Shown: positions 33,602 through 43,900 of the stretch, piece by piece
Layout of the letters: every line of letters begins with the position of its first letter
Position numbering within the stretch: position 1 is the stretch's first letter
Source: AP-15 sp963737145
Lineage (GTDB): Bacteria > Pseudomonadota > Alphaproteobacteria > ATCC43930 > CGMCC-115725
DNA length: 64,000 nt
Assembly (NCBI GenBank): GCA_963737145.1
Contig: CAVTRO010000007.1
Span: 1,550,001 to 1,614,000, forward strand
Direction: 5' to 3'
Notes under the pieces: generated by a model
Seen by the model: only the letters and a program-made list of their open reading frames with translations
Told to the model about the DNA's origin: nothing
The model's database searches: none
Position numbers and translations under genes: made by a program

Positions 33602-34837
33602 ATGAGCCGTTTCGCCCCCGCCGATCTCTACGAGTTGCGCGATGCGGTCGGCGAGGCGCTGGCCGCAGAAGAGCCGCTGGAGGTCGTCGCCGGCGGATCA
33701 AAGCGTGGGCTCGGCCGTCCTCTCCAGCTGCCACGAATGTTGGATTTGTCGCGTCTTGCAGGAATTCGGAACTACCAACCTAGTGAGCTGGTCCTGACCG
33801 CCGGTGCGGCAACCCCAATCGAGGAAATCGACGCGGCACTTGCCGATGCCGGTCAGATGCTCGCTTTCGAGCCACCAGATTTGGGGGGGCTGTTTGGCCT
33901 GCCAGCTTCTGTCAGCGGCGGCGGGCGTACCCTGGGCGGCGCGTTAGCCTGCAATCTTTCGGGGCCTCGCCGTATCAAAGCGGGCGCCGCACGCGATCAT
34001 TTCCTCGGCTTTCGCGGTGTCAGCGGACGTGGCGAAGTCTTCAAGGCAGGCGGCAAAGTCGTCAAAAACGTCACCGGCTATGACCTTTGCAAGCTGATGG
34101 CCGGTTCCTTCGGTACGCTCGCAGCGCTCGAGGAGGTCACGGTAAAGGTGCTGCCTCGACCGGAAGCCCTCTCGACAGTGATGCTCTGGGAACTCGATGC
34201 CCTGGCCGCCGTGCGGACGCTGAGCCGCGCGCTCGCCTCACCGCATGAGGTTTCCGGCGCTGCCTACCTCCCTGCTCCTTCGAATGGCGATTTGATGCCG
34301 CTATCGGGGTCGACCGCGGTCGCCGCGCTCCGCCTCGAAGGTCCCCACCCTTCTGTCATGTTTCGCCGCGAGCGGCTCTTGGCCGAATTGGGATCGGACT
34401 GTGACGCCAGCTCACTCGACGACGAGCCCTCCATCGCATTCTGGCGAGCGGTTCGCGATGTCCTGCCGCTCGGCGGATCCGGAGACCGCGCCATCTGGCG
34501 CGTCTCGGTCGCACCTAACCGCGGGGGCGAGCTGGCCGAGGCTATCTCGCGCCCTCTCGACACCAATTGGTATCTGGATTGGGCAGGGGGGCTCCTTTGG
34601 GCGGCGATCGCAGGCGCCGAGGACGGTGGCGCAGCGGTGATCCGAGATGCGGTCCGGGGGGCTGATGGGCGCGGCACCGGGCACGCCACTTTGATTAAGG
34701 GTTCGCCCGAGTTGCGCCGCTCGGTCCCGGTATTCGAACCGCAGCCCGCGTCTCTCGCAGCGCTCACCGCCCGGATCAAGCATGGCTTCGATCCGCGCCT
34801 GATTCTCAATCCCGGGCGCATGGTGGACGGGAGTTGA
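33602..34837 (+). CDS. glcE: Glycolate oxidase subunit GlcE
   Basis: A 411-residue second FAD-binding subunit of the glycolate dehydrogenase. ATG 33602 follows a GGGGG-type site and lies 13 bases after glcD. Marks: VVAGGSKRGLGRPLQ, LVLTAGAATPIEEIDAALAD, GRTLGGALACNLSGPRRIKA, DHFLGFRGVSGRGEVFKAGG and KVVKNVTGYDLCKLMAGSFG, which is the GlcE form of the FAD domain. It ends FDPRLILNPGRM, four bases before glcF. The frame is intact. Confidence 0.92.
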   Translation: MSRFAPADLYELRDAVGEALAAEEPLEVVAGGSKRGLGRPLQLPRMLDLSRLAGIRNYQPSELVLTAGAATPIEEIDAALADAGQMLAFEPPDLGGLFGLPASVSGGGRTLGGALACNLSGPRRIKAGAARDHFLGFRGVSGRGEVFKAGGKVVKNVTGYDLCKLMAGSFGTLAALEEVTVKVLPRPEALSTVMLWELDALAAVRTLSRALASPHEVSGAAYLPAPSNGDLMPLSGSTAVAALRLEGPHPSVMFRRERLLAELGSDCDASSLDDEPSIAFWRAVRDVLPLGGSGDRAIWRVSVAPNRGGELAEAISRPLDTNWYLDWAGGLLWAAIAGAEDGGAAVIRDAVRGADGRGTGHATLIKGSPELRRSVPVFEPQPASLAALTARIKHGFDPRLILNPGRMVDGS

Positions 34838-34841
34838 ATCG

Positions 34842-36272
34842 GTGCGGACCGATTTCACGCCCGAACAGCTTGCCGATCCCGATACGGCACAATCCGAAAA
34901 GGTGCTGCGGACCTGTACCCATTGCGGGTTTTGCACCGCGACCTGCCCGACCTATGTCCTGCTCGGGGATGAGCTTGATAGTCCGCGGGGGCGCATTTAC
35001 CTCATCAAGGAAATGCTCGCCAGCGGCAAAGTCACCGCCGATACCGTGAAGCACATCGACCGATGTCTCTCCTGCCTGGCCTGCATGACAACTTGCCCGT
35101 CCGGTGTGCATTACATGCACTTGATCGACCATGCTCGGCGATGGATCGAACACAACTACCGTCGTCCGTGGGTAGAGAGGGGGATGAGGCGGGCGCTTGG
35201 CACGGTCCTCTCACGGCCGTGGCTGTTCCGGGCGGCGCTTCGCTGCGCCGCTGTTCTCAAGCCTTTAGAAAGATATCTGCCGGAGCAGCTCGCGGCTTTG
35301 TTTGCACTTACGCCCGCTGCGGTACCTCCCGCCTCTCCAATGGACCGGTTGCGAGTCTTTTCTGCGCAAGGCGATCGGCGGATGCGGGTTGCGCTGTTGC
35401 CCGGTTGCGCGCAGAGGGTACTGGCACCCGAGATCAACGAAGCGACGATCCGGCTTCTGACCCGGCATGGCTGCGAGGTGGTCTTGGCTGAGGGCAGCGG
35501 CTGTTGCGGGGCGCTTGTTCACCATCTCGGGCAGGAGGACCCCGCCCTCGATCTCGCTCGCACCAACATCGATGCTTGGGAACGCGAACGCTTGGCGTCC
35601 GGCCTCGACGCCGTCGTGATCAACGCCTCGGGCTGTGGCACGACAGTCAAGGATTATGGGTTTATGCTGCGGGAGGATCCTGTATACGCGCAGAAGGCGG
35701 CGCGTATTGCGGCGCTCGCTCGCGATGTCACCGAGATCGTGGAGGCTCTCGGCCTTGGCCCAATTTCCGGCGCCGTTGCGGCGCGAAACAGGCGTGTCGC
35801 CTATCATTCCGCCTGCTCGATGCAGCACCGACAGGGGATCCATGCGGGGCCGAAGAGGCTCCTTGCAATGGCCGGGTTCGAGCCGGTAGACGTGCCGGAA
35901 GGGCACCTCTGCTGCGGCTCGGCGGGGACCTACAACATCCTGCAGCCGCAGATCGCTGCCGCGCTGCGGGAGCGCAAATTGGTCAACATCGCAACCACCC
36001 GGCCAGATCTAGTCGCAACCGGCAACATCGGCTGCATCACCCAACTCGCCGCCGGTTCTCCAGTCCCGATCGTGCATACAGTCGAGCTCCTCGATTGGGC
36101 CACTGGCGGGCCGAAGCCGAAAGCATTGCGCAGTGGTCATCGGGAGCGCCGACGGAAATACGCCGAGAACAGGAGCGACAGCGAAAGAGCGGTGAAACCG
36201 ATCAATGTCGGCCCGATCCAGCCGGCACCGCCATCCAGCAACCGTTCCCCTGCTGCACCGAGCTCGACATAG
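34842..36272 (+). CDS. glcF: Glycolate oxidase iron-sulfur subunit GlcF
   Basis: A 476-residue protein from the GTG at 34842. Two 4Fe-4S motifs near the N-terminus, CTHCGFCTATCP and CLSCLACMTTCP, pass electrons from the flavin subunits. Two CCG-type domains follow (GSGCCGALVHHLG; EGHLCCGSAGTYNILQP). GlcF normally ends near VHTVELLDWATGG. Here the frame runs on for about 45 charged residues that are antisense to the convergent TVP38 gene, giving a 136-base overlap. The extension looks like the loss of a normal stop and is probably not functional. Confidence 0.9.
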   Translation: MRTDFTPEQLADPDTAQSEKVLRTCTHCGFCTATCPTYVLLGDELDSPRGRIYLIKEMLASGKVTADTVKHIDRCLSCLACMTTCPSGVHYMHLIDHARRWIEHNYRRPWVERGMRRALGTVLSRPWLFRAALRCAAVLKPLERYLPEQLAALFALTPAAVPPASPMDRLRVFSAQGDRRMRVALLPGCAQRVLAPEINEATIRLLTRHGCEVVLAEGSGCCGALVHHLGQEDPALDLARTNIDAWERERLASGLDAVVINASGCGTTVKDYGFMLREDPVYAQKAARIAALARDVTEIVEALGLGPISGAVAARNRRVAYHSACSMQHRQGIHAGPKRLLAMAGFEPVDVPEGHLCCGSAGTYNILQPQIAAALRERKLVNIATTRPDLVATGNIGCITQLAAGSPVPIVHTVELLDWATGGPKPKALRSGHRERRRKYAENRSDSERAVKPINVGPIQPAPPSSNRSPAAPSST

Positions 36273-36823
36273 GCGATCGTCATAGGCAATTGGCCGATCA
36301 GCGACCCGAAGGCGTAGGCCCCGAGCGGCAGTGTGGTCAGGCCCAACCCATAGTTGCCAACGCTATGGGGCATGATCGGGATCAGCCGCAGTAACGCCAC
36401 GGCACGCCAACCGCCCCGCTCGACCCACTCCGATAGCGACCTCACGCGAGAGCTGCGTTGGAAATCGATCAACCCGGAACTGGCGTAGCGTGCGAGCAGA
36501 AAGCCCGCGGCCGCGCCGGCTACGCTGCCCAATTCGGCCCAGAAGATGCCCCATCCGGTGCCGAAGAGCAGCCCCGCGACAATGGCGAGCACGGTGCGCG
36601 GAATGAATACCAGGCTTGCTGCGACATGGACGGCCAAGAACCCCAAGGGGGCTGCGGGATAGCGGGCAATCGCGGTGGTGATCGCAATCGGATCGAAAAC
36701 CGTCTTCCAGTGCCAGGCTGCCATAGCAGCAGTTGCGATGAGGCCGAGGACCATAAGACGGGTTGCGCGGCGTAAGCCGATCAGAGGAACCGCCGCCGCC
36801 GCTCCTCCGATCTTCGGCGTCAT
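36137..36823 (-). CDS. TVP38/TMEM64 family (DedA-like) membrane protein
   Basis: A 228-residue integral membrane protein of the SNARE-associated/DedA-like superfamily. The start at 36823 (MTPKIGGAAAAVPL) lies in an ATGA overlap with the upstream glycosyltransferase. The frame is open further upstream, but that part overlaps it. Helices: LMVLGLIATAAMAAW, FLAVHVAASLVFIP, TVLAIVAGLLFGTGWGIFWA, SVAGAAAGFLLARY. The family core RLIPIMPHSVGNYGLGL and a C-terminal hydrophobic segment are present. Its role in lipid transport is inferred from the superfamily. The 3' end overlaps glcF. Confidence 0.85.
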   Translation of the reverse strand: MTPKIGGAAAAVPLIGLRRATRLMVLGLIATAAMAAWHWKTVFDPIAITTAIARYPAAPLGFLAVHVAASLVFIPRTVLAIVAGLLFGTGWGIFWAELGSVAGAAAGFLLARYASSGLIDFQRSSRVRSLSEWVERGGWRAVALLRLIPIMPHSVGNYGLGLTTLPLGAYAFGSLIGQLPMTIAYVELGAAGERLLDGGAGWIGPTLIGFTALSLSLLFSAYFRRRSR

Positions 36824-37590
36824 CGCACCACCGAGATGCTGGCAGAGCTCGACGCAGTTTTCGAATCGGGCAAGACCTCGTCGAGGAGGTACGGTCGAGC
36901 GGCTCGCCGCTTCAGCCAAATCACACCAAAAAGATCGACCACGCCGACCCCCAGCCGGTCGAAAACGCCGTATTTCGAGACACCCCTGCGCCGCGGACGA
37001 TGCTTGACCCGGATCGACCGCACGATGCCGCCTTCGCGCAATACGAGCGCCGGAAGGAATCGGTGCATGTGGTCGAAATACGGCAGGTCGAGGAAAAGCG
37101 CACGTGGGAACAGCTTCAAACCGCAACCGGTATCCGGCGTGTCGTCTCCGAGCATCCGGCGACGCACCCGATTAGCGAATTGGGACGCAAAGCGCTTCCT
37201 CCAGCTGTCCTGCCGGTCCTCGCGATAGCCAGCAATCAAAAGTGACGGCGCCTCCGGAGCGGTGAGCCCGATCCGCCACAATTTTGGAATGTCGGCGGGA
37301 TCATTTTGGCCATCTCCGTCGAGCGTTGCGATCCAGGCCGCGCGAGCTGCCCTCACGCCGCTCCGTATGGCGGCACTCTGCCCACAGCCCTGCATGTGCC
37401 GCAGCAAGCGCAAATGCGGTGCCTCGGCTTGAAGCCGCGCGATTTCGGCCGCAGTCCCATCCCCGCTGCCGTCATCGACATAAACGATCTCATAATCCAA
37501 CAAGCCGTCGAGCGCTGCGCGGAGCTCGGCAACGAGCGGCGCCACATTGGCCGCCTCGTCCCTTACCGGGATGACGACTGAAAGGTCCAT
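36820..37590 (-). CDS. Family 2 glycosyltransferase, DPMS-like
   Basis: A 256-residue GT-A enzyme that probably transfers a sugar to a lipid carrier. N-terminal LSVVIPVRDEAANVAPLVAE, the DXD region (YEIVYVDDGSGDGT), then HMQGCGQSAAIRSGV and TLDGDGQNDPADIP. Later parts include DTGCGLKLFPRALFLDLPYF and HRPRRRGVSKYG, both marks of dolichol-phosphate-mannose-synthase-like enzymes. The gene overlaps the TVP38 gene by 4 bases and is transcribed with it. Confidence 0.85.
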   Translation of the reverse strand: MDLSVVIPVRDEAANVAPLVAELRAALDGLLDYEIVYVDDGSGDGTAAEIARLQAEAPHLRLLRHMQGCGQSAAIRSGVRAARAAWIATLDGDGQNDPADIPKLWRIGLTAPEAPSLLIAGYREDRQDSWRKRFASQFANRVRRRMLGDDTPDTGCGLKLFPRALFLDLPYFDHMHRFLPALVLREGGIVRSIRVKHRPRRRGVSKYGVFDRLGVGVVDLFGVIWLKRRAARPYLLDEVLPDSKTASSSASISVVR

Positions 37591-37666
37591 CAGCTCCGAG
37601 CCTGATGCGGTCGGCCTCGAGGATTAGCGGCATTGGGTGCCCAACCGCTCACCAAAGTACAAGGGA

Positions 37667-39097
37667 TCAGCGGTCGACCCAAGCAATCCTGAGGACGTTG
37701 GTTGCGCCGGGTGTGCCGAACGGAACGCCCGCTGTGATCACGACCCGTTGCCCGGGTTCGGCGATCTTCTCGCGATGGGCGATTCGCACCGCCTGCTGCA
37801 CCATTTCGCTGAAGCTCTTGACATCTCTGGTGCGGACGCAATGCGCGCCCCACAAGACCGCGAGCCGTCGGGCGGTTCCGAGATTCGAGGTCAGCACCAG
37901 GATCGGGGCCTCGGGGCGTTCGCGGGCGGCGCGCAAGGCAGTCGCACCGGAGGTCGTGTACGAAACGATTGCCGCCGCGCCCACTAGAGCTGCGACCTGA
38001 CAGGCGGCGGCGCTGATCGCGTCCGGAGCGGTGTGCTCGTGCTCGATACGCGTGCTCTCCATGATCGAATGATAAAGCGGGTCTCTTTGCACCCGGCAAG
38101 CAATGCGGTCCATCATCGCGACCAACTCGACGGGGTAGCGTCCAGCTGCCGTTTCGGCGGACAGCATTACTGCGTCCGCCCCCTCGTAGACGGCGGTCGC
38201 GACGTCGGAAGCCTCAGCGCGAGTCGGCGCCGGCGAACCGATCATCAACTCCAGCATTTGCGTCGCCACGATCACAGGCTTCCCGGCAAGTCGGCAGGCG
38301 TGGATTATCTGCTTTTGCACGCTCGGGACGTCCTCCGCCGGCATTTCGACACCCAAATCGCCCCGCGCAACCATCAAACCATCCGCAAGCTCTATGATCT
38401 CGGCTAAACTCTGGATCGCCGACGGCTTTTCGAGTTTGACCATGACGCCGGCGCGCCCGGCTACCAGCTTTCGTCCCTCGGCCACATCATCGGGTCGCTG
38501 CACGAAGGAGAAAGCGATCCAATCGGCCCCTTGCTCGAGCGCGAAGGCGAGATCGGCGCGGTCCTTGTCAGTGACTGCTGACAACGGCAACACGGCATTC
38601 GGAACATTCACCCCCTTTCGGTCAGAAAGCGTTCCGCCGACCAGGCACAAAGTGTCGGCGAAGCCCGCGCCGCAGGTCTCAACGCGTAGCCGAACCTTGC
38701 CGTCATCGACGAGCAGCTCGGTCCCCGGGCGCAGCGCTTCGAAGATTTCGGGATGCGGTAGTGACGCACGGCTCCGGTCGCCGCCCTCTTGGCCGAGGTC
38801 GAGGCGGAAGCAATCACCGGTCCCCAGCTCGACCCGACCCTCAGCGAAGGTGCCGAGCCGCAGCTTTGGACCCTGCAAATCAGCAAGAATGCCTATCGGG
38901 CGCCCCGTCGCGCTTTCGATTGAGCGGATCGCCGCGAAACGCGCTTGATGATCCTCATGCGTCCCGTGGCTGAAATTGAGCCGGAATACGTCTACGCCGG
39001 CTTCAAAGAGATCGCGGATTCTCTGAGGCGTCGAACTCGATGGGCCGAGTGTCGCGACAATCTTGGCGCTGCGGAGGCGCCTTGCGTTCATCTCCAT
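37667..39097 (-). CDS. pyk: Pyruvate kinase
   Basis: A 476-residue glycolytic enzyme (phosphoenolpyruvate + ADP to pyruvate + ATP). Marks: KIVATLGPSSSTPQRIRDLF, VFRLNFSHGTHEDH, ILADLQGPKLRLGTF, the catalytic-Lys region MVKLEKPSAIQSL, ARGDLGVEMPAEDVPSVQKQ, and PTRAEASDVATAVYEGADAV, with the C-terminal allosteric domain. The match block reads MLELMIGSPAP where MLESMI is usual, a conservative change. The frame is intact. Another ATG lies at 39091. Confidence 0.95.
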   Translation of the reverse strand: MEMNARRLRSAKIVATLGPSSSTPQRIRDLFEAGVDVFRLNFSHGTHEDHQARFAAIRSIESATGRPIGILADLQGPKLRLGTFAEGRVELGTGDCFRLDLGQEGGDRSRASLPHPEIFEALRPGTELLVDDGKVRLRVETCGAGFADTLCLVGGTLSDRKGVNVPNAVLPLSAVTDKDRADLAFALEQGADWIAFSFVQRPDDVAEGRKLVAGRAGVMVKLEKPSAIQSLAEIIELADGLMVARGDLGVEMPAEDVPSVQKQIIHACRLAGKPVIVATQMLELMIGSPAPTRAEASDVATAVYEGADAVMLSAETAAGRYPVELVAMMDRIACRVQRDPLYHSIMESTRIEHEHTAPDAISAAACQVAALVGAAAIVSYTTSGATALRAARERPEAPILVLTSNLGTARRLAVLWGAHCVRTRDVKSFSEMVQQAVRIAHREKIAEPGQRVVITAGVPFGTPGATNVLRIAWVDR

Positions 39098-39437
39098 GCC
39101 AAACCGCTTCAGTGAAGGACCGAGATCGCGCCGGAGATCGCTGGCACAGGTGATTTAGGCGTGCTCGTGTTCTTGAAGAGTGCAGCTTTTCGACGCGATA
39201 CTCCCGGCAGCGACATCTCTAGAGCGACGTGAGCATAGAAGACCCCTGCCCAGTTGTCTTTGCCGATATCGGTCCCCCCAGGTGGGCCTTTGGGTTATGA
39301 TGGCTCACCCTGCTGTTCCGTCTTGCCAAGCAGCCGGCGGGGATTGCATATCCCCTCCGCGACAGCCCGTCCCGGAACTCCCGTGCACCAGACGCGGACG
39401 AAGCGAGGGGGCTCGTCAGAAAAGGAGTCACGTCTTG
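39098..39437. other. Divergent intergenic region, pyk to degP-like gene
   Basis: 340 bases between two divergent genes. ORFs here are short and Arg/Ser-rich, so nothing coding is supported. The region must hold promoters for both genes, but I could not settle on one from consensus alone. An AAAGGAG site at 39421-39427 serves the rightward gene. No repeat or RNA element was seen. Confidence 0.5.
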
Positions 39438-40910
39438 GTGTTTTTCGGCGCCCGGGTCGCCATGCGTGCTGTATTGCTGACACTGTTGTTGAGCGCGCCG
39501 CTACCGAGCGGGGCCGAGGCGCCGGAGACCCCCTTCGCGGAAGTTTTCTCGCAGCTCGCGGCGCGCCTGGGTGGCGTGGTCGTCAATATCTCGACGACCC
39601 AGGCCGCCGCGGCGGCTCCGGCAAAGGGGACGCCCGAAGCGCAATTGCCGCCGGGATCATCGCTCGACGAATTCTTTCGTGATTTCTTCGGCGAGAAGGG
39701 GGCGCCGGGCGGGCCAAATGCTCCTGCGCCGCGGGCTGCATCGCTTGGTTCTGGGTTCATCATCGATCCGTCGGGCATCGTCGTCACCAACAACCATGTG
39801 ATCGCCAATGCCGAGCAAATCACCGTGACATTCGCCGACGATACGACGTTGCAGGCCGAAGTTATAGGGCGGGACACGGTGACCGATCTCGCCCTTCTCA
39901 AGGTCGAACCGAAAACACCATTGCCGGCAGCCGCTTGGGGGGATTCGACAAAGGCGAAAGTCGGCGACTGGGTGCTGGCGATCGGCAACCCGTTTGGTCT
40001 GGGCGGCACGGTAACGGCCGGCATCATTTCCGCCACGGCACGGGACATCCATTCCGGACCTTACGATGACTTTTTGCAGACGGACGCCTCGATCAACCGC
40101 GGCAATTCCGGTGGCCCGATGTTCAACCTCGCCGGCGAGGTGATCGGCATCAACACGGCGATCTTTTCGCCTTCCGGCGGTTCGATCGGTATCGGATTTG
40201 CCATTCCCTCGGCATTGGCCCGGCCAATCGTCGAACAGCTGAAAGCGACCGGTAAAGTAGAGCGGGGCTGGATCGGCGCGCGCATCCAGCCTGTCAGCGA
40301 CGAGATCGCCGAAGCGGTCGGGCTCGACAAGGCCCGCGGTGCGATGATCGCGGCAGTCGATCCCTCAAGCCCAGCGGCGCAAGCAAAGCTGCAGCCCGGA
40401 GACGTTATCCTCTCTTATGACGGCAAGCAGATCGACCGCAGCCGACAGTTGCCTCGGCTGGTCGCCGACACGCCGCCCGACACGCCTGTCAAGCTGACGA
40501 TGTGGCGCGACGGCAAGGAGCATGAGATCGATCTCAAGATCGCGGCATTGACCCCGAACCGCCCCGCGCCCCCTCCGCCAGAACCGGAAAAACCGAAGCC
40601 GCCGCCGAGTATCGACGCTCTCGGCCTCAAGCTCAGCAAGCTGTCTCCCGAGCTGCGCAAGCAGTTTTCGTTGCCCGACACCGCGAAAGGGGTCGTCATC
40701 ACGGAGGTCCCCCAGAACAGTCCGGCAGCCGCGCAAGCTTTGCGCCCGGGAGACCTCGTGATTGCTGTCGGACACGAGGCAGTCGCAGCCCCCGAGGAGG
40801 TGCAACAGAAAGCCGCCGCCGCCAAAAAGAATGGACGCAAGTACGTACTGGTGCGTGTCGAGCGCGAGGGCAATTCTCGCTTTGTCGCTCTCCCGTTGGA
40901 AACGGGTTGA
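39438..40910 (+). CDS. DegP/Do-type periplasmic serine protease (first copy)
   Basis: A periplasmic protease-chaperone with two PDZ domains, about 490 residues from the GTG at 39438, which follows AAAGGAG. ATG 39462 is the alternative start. The signal peptide RAVLLTLLLSAPLPSGAEA is followed by the trypsin-like domain: His in VTNNHVIANA, Asp in DTVTDLALLKV, Ser in NRGNSGGPMFN. PDZ1 starts at RGWIGARIQPVSDEIAEAV. A Pro-rich linker (PPPPEPEKPKPPPS) precedes PDZ2. A second such gene is 6.5 kb away on the other strand. The convergent neighbour ends 18 bases after the stop. Confidence 0.9.
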   Translation: MFFGARVAMRAVLLTLLLSAPLPSGAEAPETPFAEVFSQLAARLGGVVVNISTTQAAAAAPAKGTPEAQLPPGSSLDEFFRDFFGEKGAPGGPNAPAPRAASLGSGFIIDPSGIVVTNNHVIANAEQITVTFADDTTLQAEVIGRDTVTDLALLKVEPKTPLPAAAWGDSTKAKVGDWVLAIGNPFGLGGTVTAGIISATARDIHSGPYDDFLQTDASINRGNSGGPMFNLAGEVIGINTAIFSPSGGSIGIGFAIPSALARPIVEQLKATGKVERGWIGARIQPVSDEIAEAVGLDKARGAMIAAVDPSSPAAQAKLQPGDVILSYDGKQIDRSRQLPRLVADTPPDTPVKLTMWRDGKEHEIDLKIAALTPNRPAPPPPEPEKPKPPPSIDALGLKLSKLSPELRKQFSLPDTAKGVVITEVPQNSPAAAQALRPGDLVIAVGHEAVAAPEEVQQKAAAAKKNGRKYVLVRVEREGNSRFVALPLETG

Positions 40911-40928
40911 GTGCGCGGCGGCTTCCGA

Positions 40929-43900
40929 TTATTCCGCCGCAAGAGCGTGAGCGGGGGACGGCGAGCGGAAGCGGGTCAAAAGCGCGGCCTCCTTTGCTTT
41001 CGCCCGGGTCAAATTGGCCCTTTTGACATGACCGAACCCGCGGATTTCGAGGGGTAATGCGGCGAGTTCGACTGCCGTTGGATGGTTGGCGGCGGACAAA
41101 CGGCTGATGATTTCCTCGAGCACAGCCTCGTATTGGCCGATCAGGCGGCGCTCGGTTCGGCGTTCGTCGCTGCGGCCAAAGATGTCGAGCGGCGTGCCGC
41201 GCAGTCGTCTGAGCTTTGCCAGAATACGGAAGACGGAGATCATCCAGGGTCCATAGATGCGTTTGCGCAGATGCCCGGTTTCGGGATCGCGGTCGGCAAG
41301 CAGTGGCGGGGCCAGATGGAAGTGCAGCTCGTAGGGCCCTTCGAAGCGATCGGCGACCCGCTCAAGGAAATCGCTCTTGGTGTATAGGCGGGCGACCTCG
41401 TATTCGTCTTTGTACGCCATCAGCTTGAACAAGGCGCGCGCAACCGCGTCTGTCAGGGATGTCTCGCCCGTGCAATTTGCGGCCTCCGCTTCGCGGATAC
41501 GCCGGACTACCGAGGCATAGCGGGTTGCATAGGCGGCGTTCTGATATTCGGTGAGGAACGCTATGCGGCGATCGATCGCTCGTTCGAGGGTTTCGGAAAG
41601 ATGGTGTGTCTCCGGCACTGCACCGCGCGACGTCGCACGCGCGTCGACAAGGGCTGGATCGACTGCGGCGCGCCGTCCCCAACGGAAGGCGCGTTGATTG
41701 AATTCAACGGCAACGCCGTTTAATTCAATAGCCCGCTCGAGAGCATCGGCGGACAACGGGACCGCTCCGCGCTGATAGGCGAAGCCGAGCATAAAGAGGT
41801 TGCTTGCGATCGAATCTCCGAAGAGGCCGGTGGCGATATGAGTAGCGTTGATGAACTCGGTGTTGTCCGCTCCGGTTGCCTCGGCAATGCTGCGCTGGAG
41901 CTGCCGGCTGGGAAATGTGAGGTCGGGGTTTCGTGTGAAGTCGCCGGTGATGGTCTCGTGGCTATTGACGACCGCTCGGCTGTGGCCGGGCTGCAGCTTT
42001 GATAACGCATCGCTGCTTGCCGCGACCACAAGATCGCACCCGAGGAGCAGGTGAGCGCCGCCCGCGGCAATGCGCACGGCATGGATCTCCTCCGGCCTGC
42101 GGGCGATCCGCACATGACTGTAGACGGCGCCCCCCTTCTGGGCGAGGCCGGTCATGTCGAGAATCGTGCAGCCCTTTCCTTCGAGATGAGCGGCCATCCC
42201 GAGGAGCGCACCAATCGTGACGACGCCGGTTCCACCGACACCGGTAACAAGAATGCCGTAGGGTTCGTCGAGGTCCGGGTGAGCCGGCTCGGGCAACGGC
42301 GCCAGCTCTTCCTCGCCGAGTTCGCCGGCCTTGGGCTGCTTCAGCGCACCGCCGTGCACGGTGACGAAGCTCGGACAGAAACCTTTGAGGCAGGAAAAAT
42401 CCTTGTTGCAGCTCGACTGATCGATTTCGCGTTTGCGGCCGAACTCGGTCTCGACCGGAACCACCGACAGGCAGTTCGACTCCTTTGAGCAGTCCCCGCA
42501 ACCTTCGCAGACCAGTTCGTTGATAAAGACCCGCTTGGCGGGGTCAGGAAACCGGCCGCGCTTGCGGCGCCGGCGTTTCTCGGCGGCGCAGGTCTGATCG
42601 TAGACAATGGCAGTAACGCCCTCGACTTCGCGCAGCTCGCGCTGAACCGCGTCGAGGTCGTCGCGATGGCGCACCGCCGCGCCTGCTGCGAAATCGATGC
42701 CTGGCGCATATTTGTCGGGCTCGTCGGTGACGACGACGATCCGGCGGACTCCCTCGGCGGCAAGCTGGCGGGTCAGCACCGGAACGGTCAAACCGCCGTC
42801 GATCGGCTGGCCCCCGGTCATCGCCACCGCGTCGTTGAACAGCAGTTTGTAGGTTATATTTACGTTCGCGGCGACTGCCGCGCGTATCGCCAGCACCCCC
42901 GAGTGGGTGTAGGTGCCGTCCCCGAGATTGGCGAATACATGCGGCGTTTCCGTGAACGGCGCCTGGCCAATCCACGGCACGCCTTCCCCGCCCATCTGGG
43001 TAAAGGTCGCCGTGGAGCGATCCATGAACTGGGAGAGATAGTGGCAGCCTATTCCGGCGAGGGCGCGGCTGCCCTCGGGGACTTTCGTGGAAGTGTTGTG
43101 AGGGCAGCCGGAGCAGAAATACGGAGTGCGGCTGAACGGCACGACATTGCCGCCGAGCTGGCGTTCTTTTGCTTCCAGAAAAGCAAGGCGCTCGGCGATA
43201 CGCGGGGAGGTGTGGAACCGGGCAATCCGTTGCGCGATGACCCGAGCGATCTGAGCCGGGGTCAGCTCGCCGTTCGACGGCAATATCCAGTTGCGGTTTT
43301 CGTCGAACTTGCCGATGACGCGCGGACGAACGTTTTCACGCCAATTGTAGAGCTGCTCCTTGAACTGGTTCTCGATGACGGCGCGTTTCTCCTCGACGAC
43401 GAGGATTTCCTCGAGCCCCTCGGCAAAATGCCGGATGCCCTCGCGTTCCAGCGGCCAGGACATCGCAACCTTGTACAGGCGGAAGCCGATCTCCGCAGCA
43501 TGCGCATCATCAATCCCGAGATCGTCCAGCGCTTGGCGCACGTCCAGGTAGGATTTGCCGGTAGTGACGATACCGAAGCGCGGCCGGGGACTGTCCATGA
43601 CGATGCGGTCCAGTCGATTGGCGCGCGCGAAAGCCAACGCCGCGTAGAGTTTGTATTTATGAAGCCGGAATTCCTGATCGAGGGGCTGATCGGGCCAGCG
43701 GATATTCAGGCCGCCGGGCGGCATCTCGAAATGGTCGGGAAGCACGATTTGGGTACGCTCCGGGCCGATCTCGACCGAGGCCGAGCTGTCGACAATCTCG
43801 GCGACCGCCTTAAAAGCTACCCAACACCCGGAGTAGCGCGACATCGCCCAGCCATAGAGGCCGAGGTCGAGGATTTCCTGGACTCCCGATGGGTTTAGAA

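Noticed and set aside
42666..43898. A 410-residue plus-strand ORF inside the indolepyruvate oxidoreductase gene
   Set aside because: It mirrors the real gene on the other strand and has no family features.
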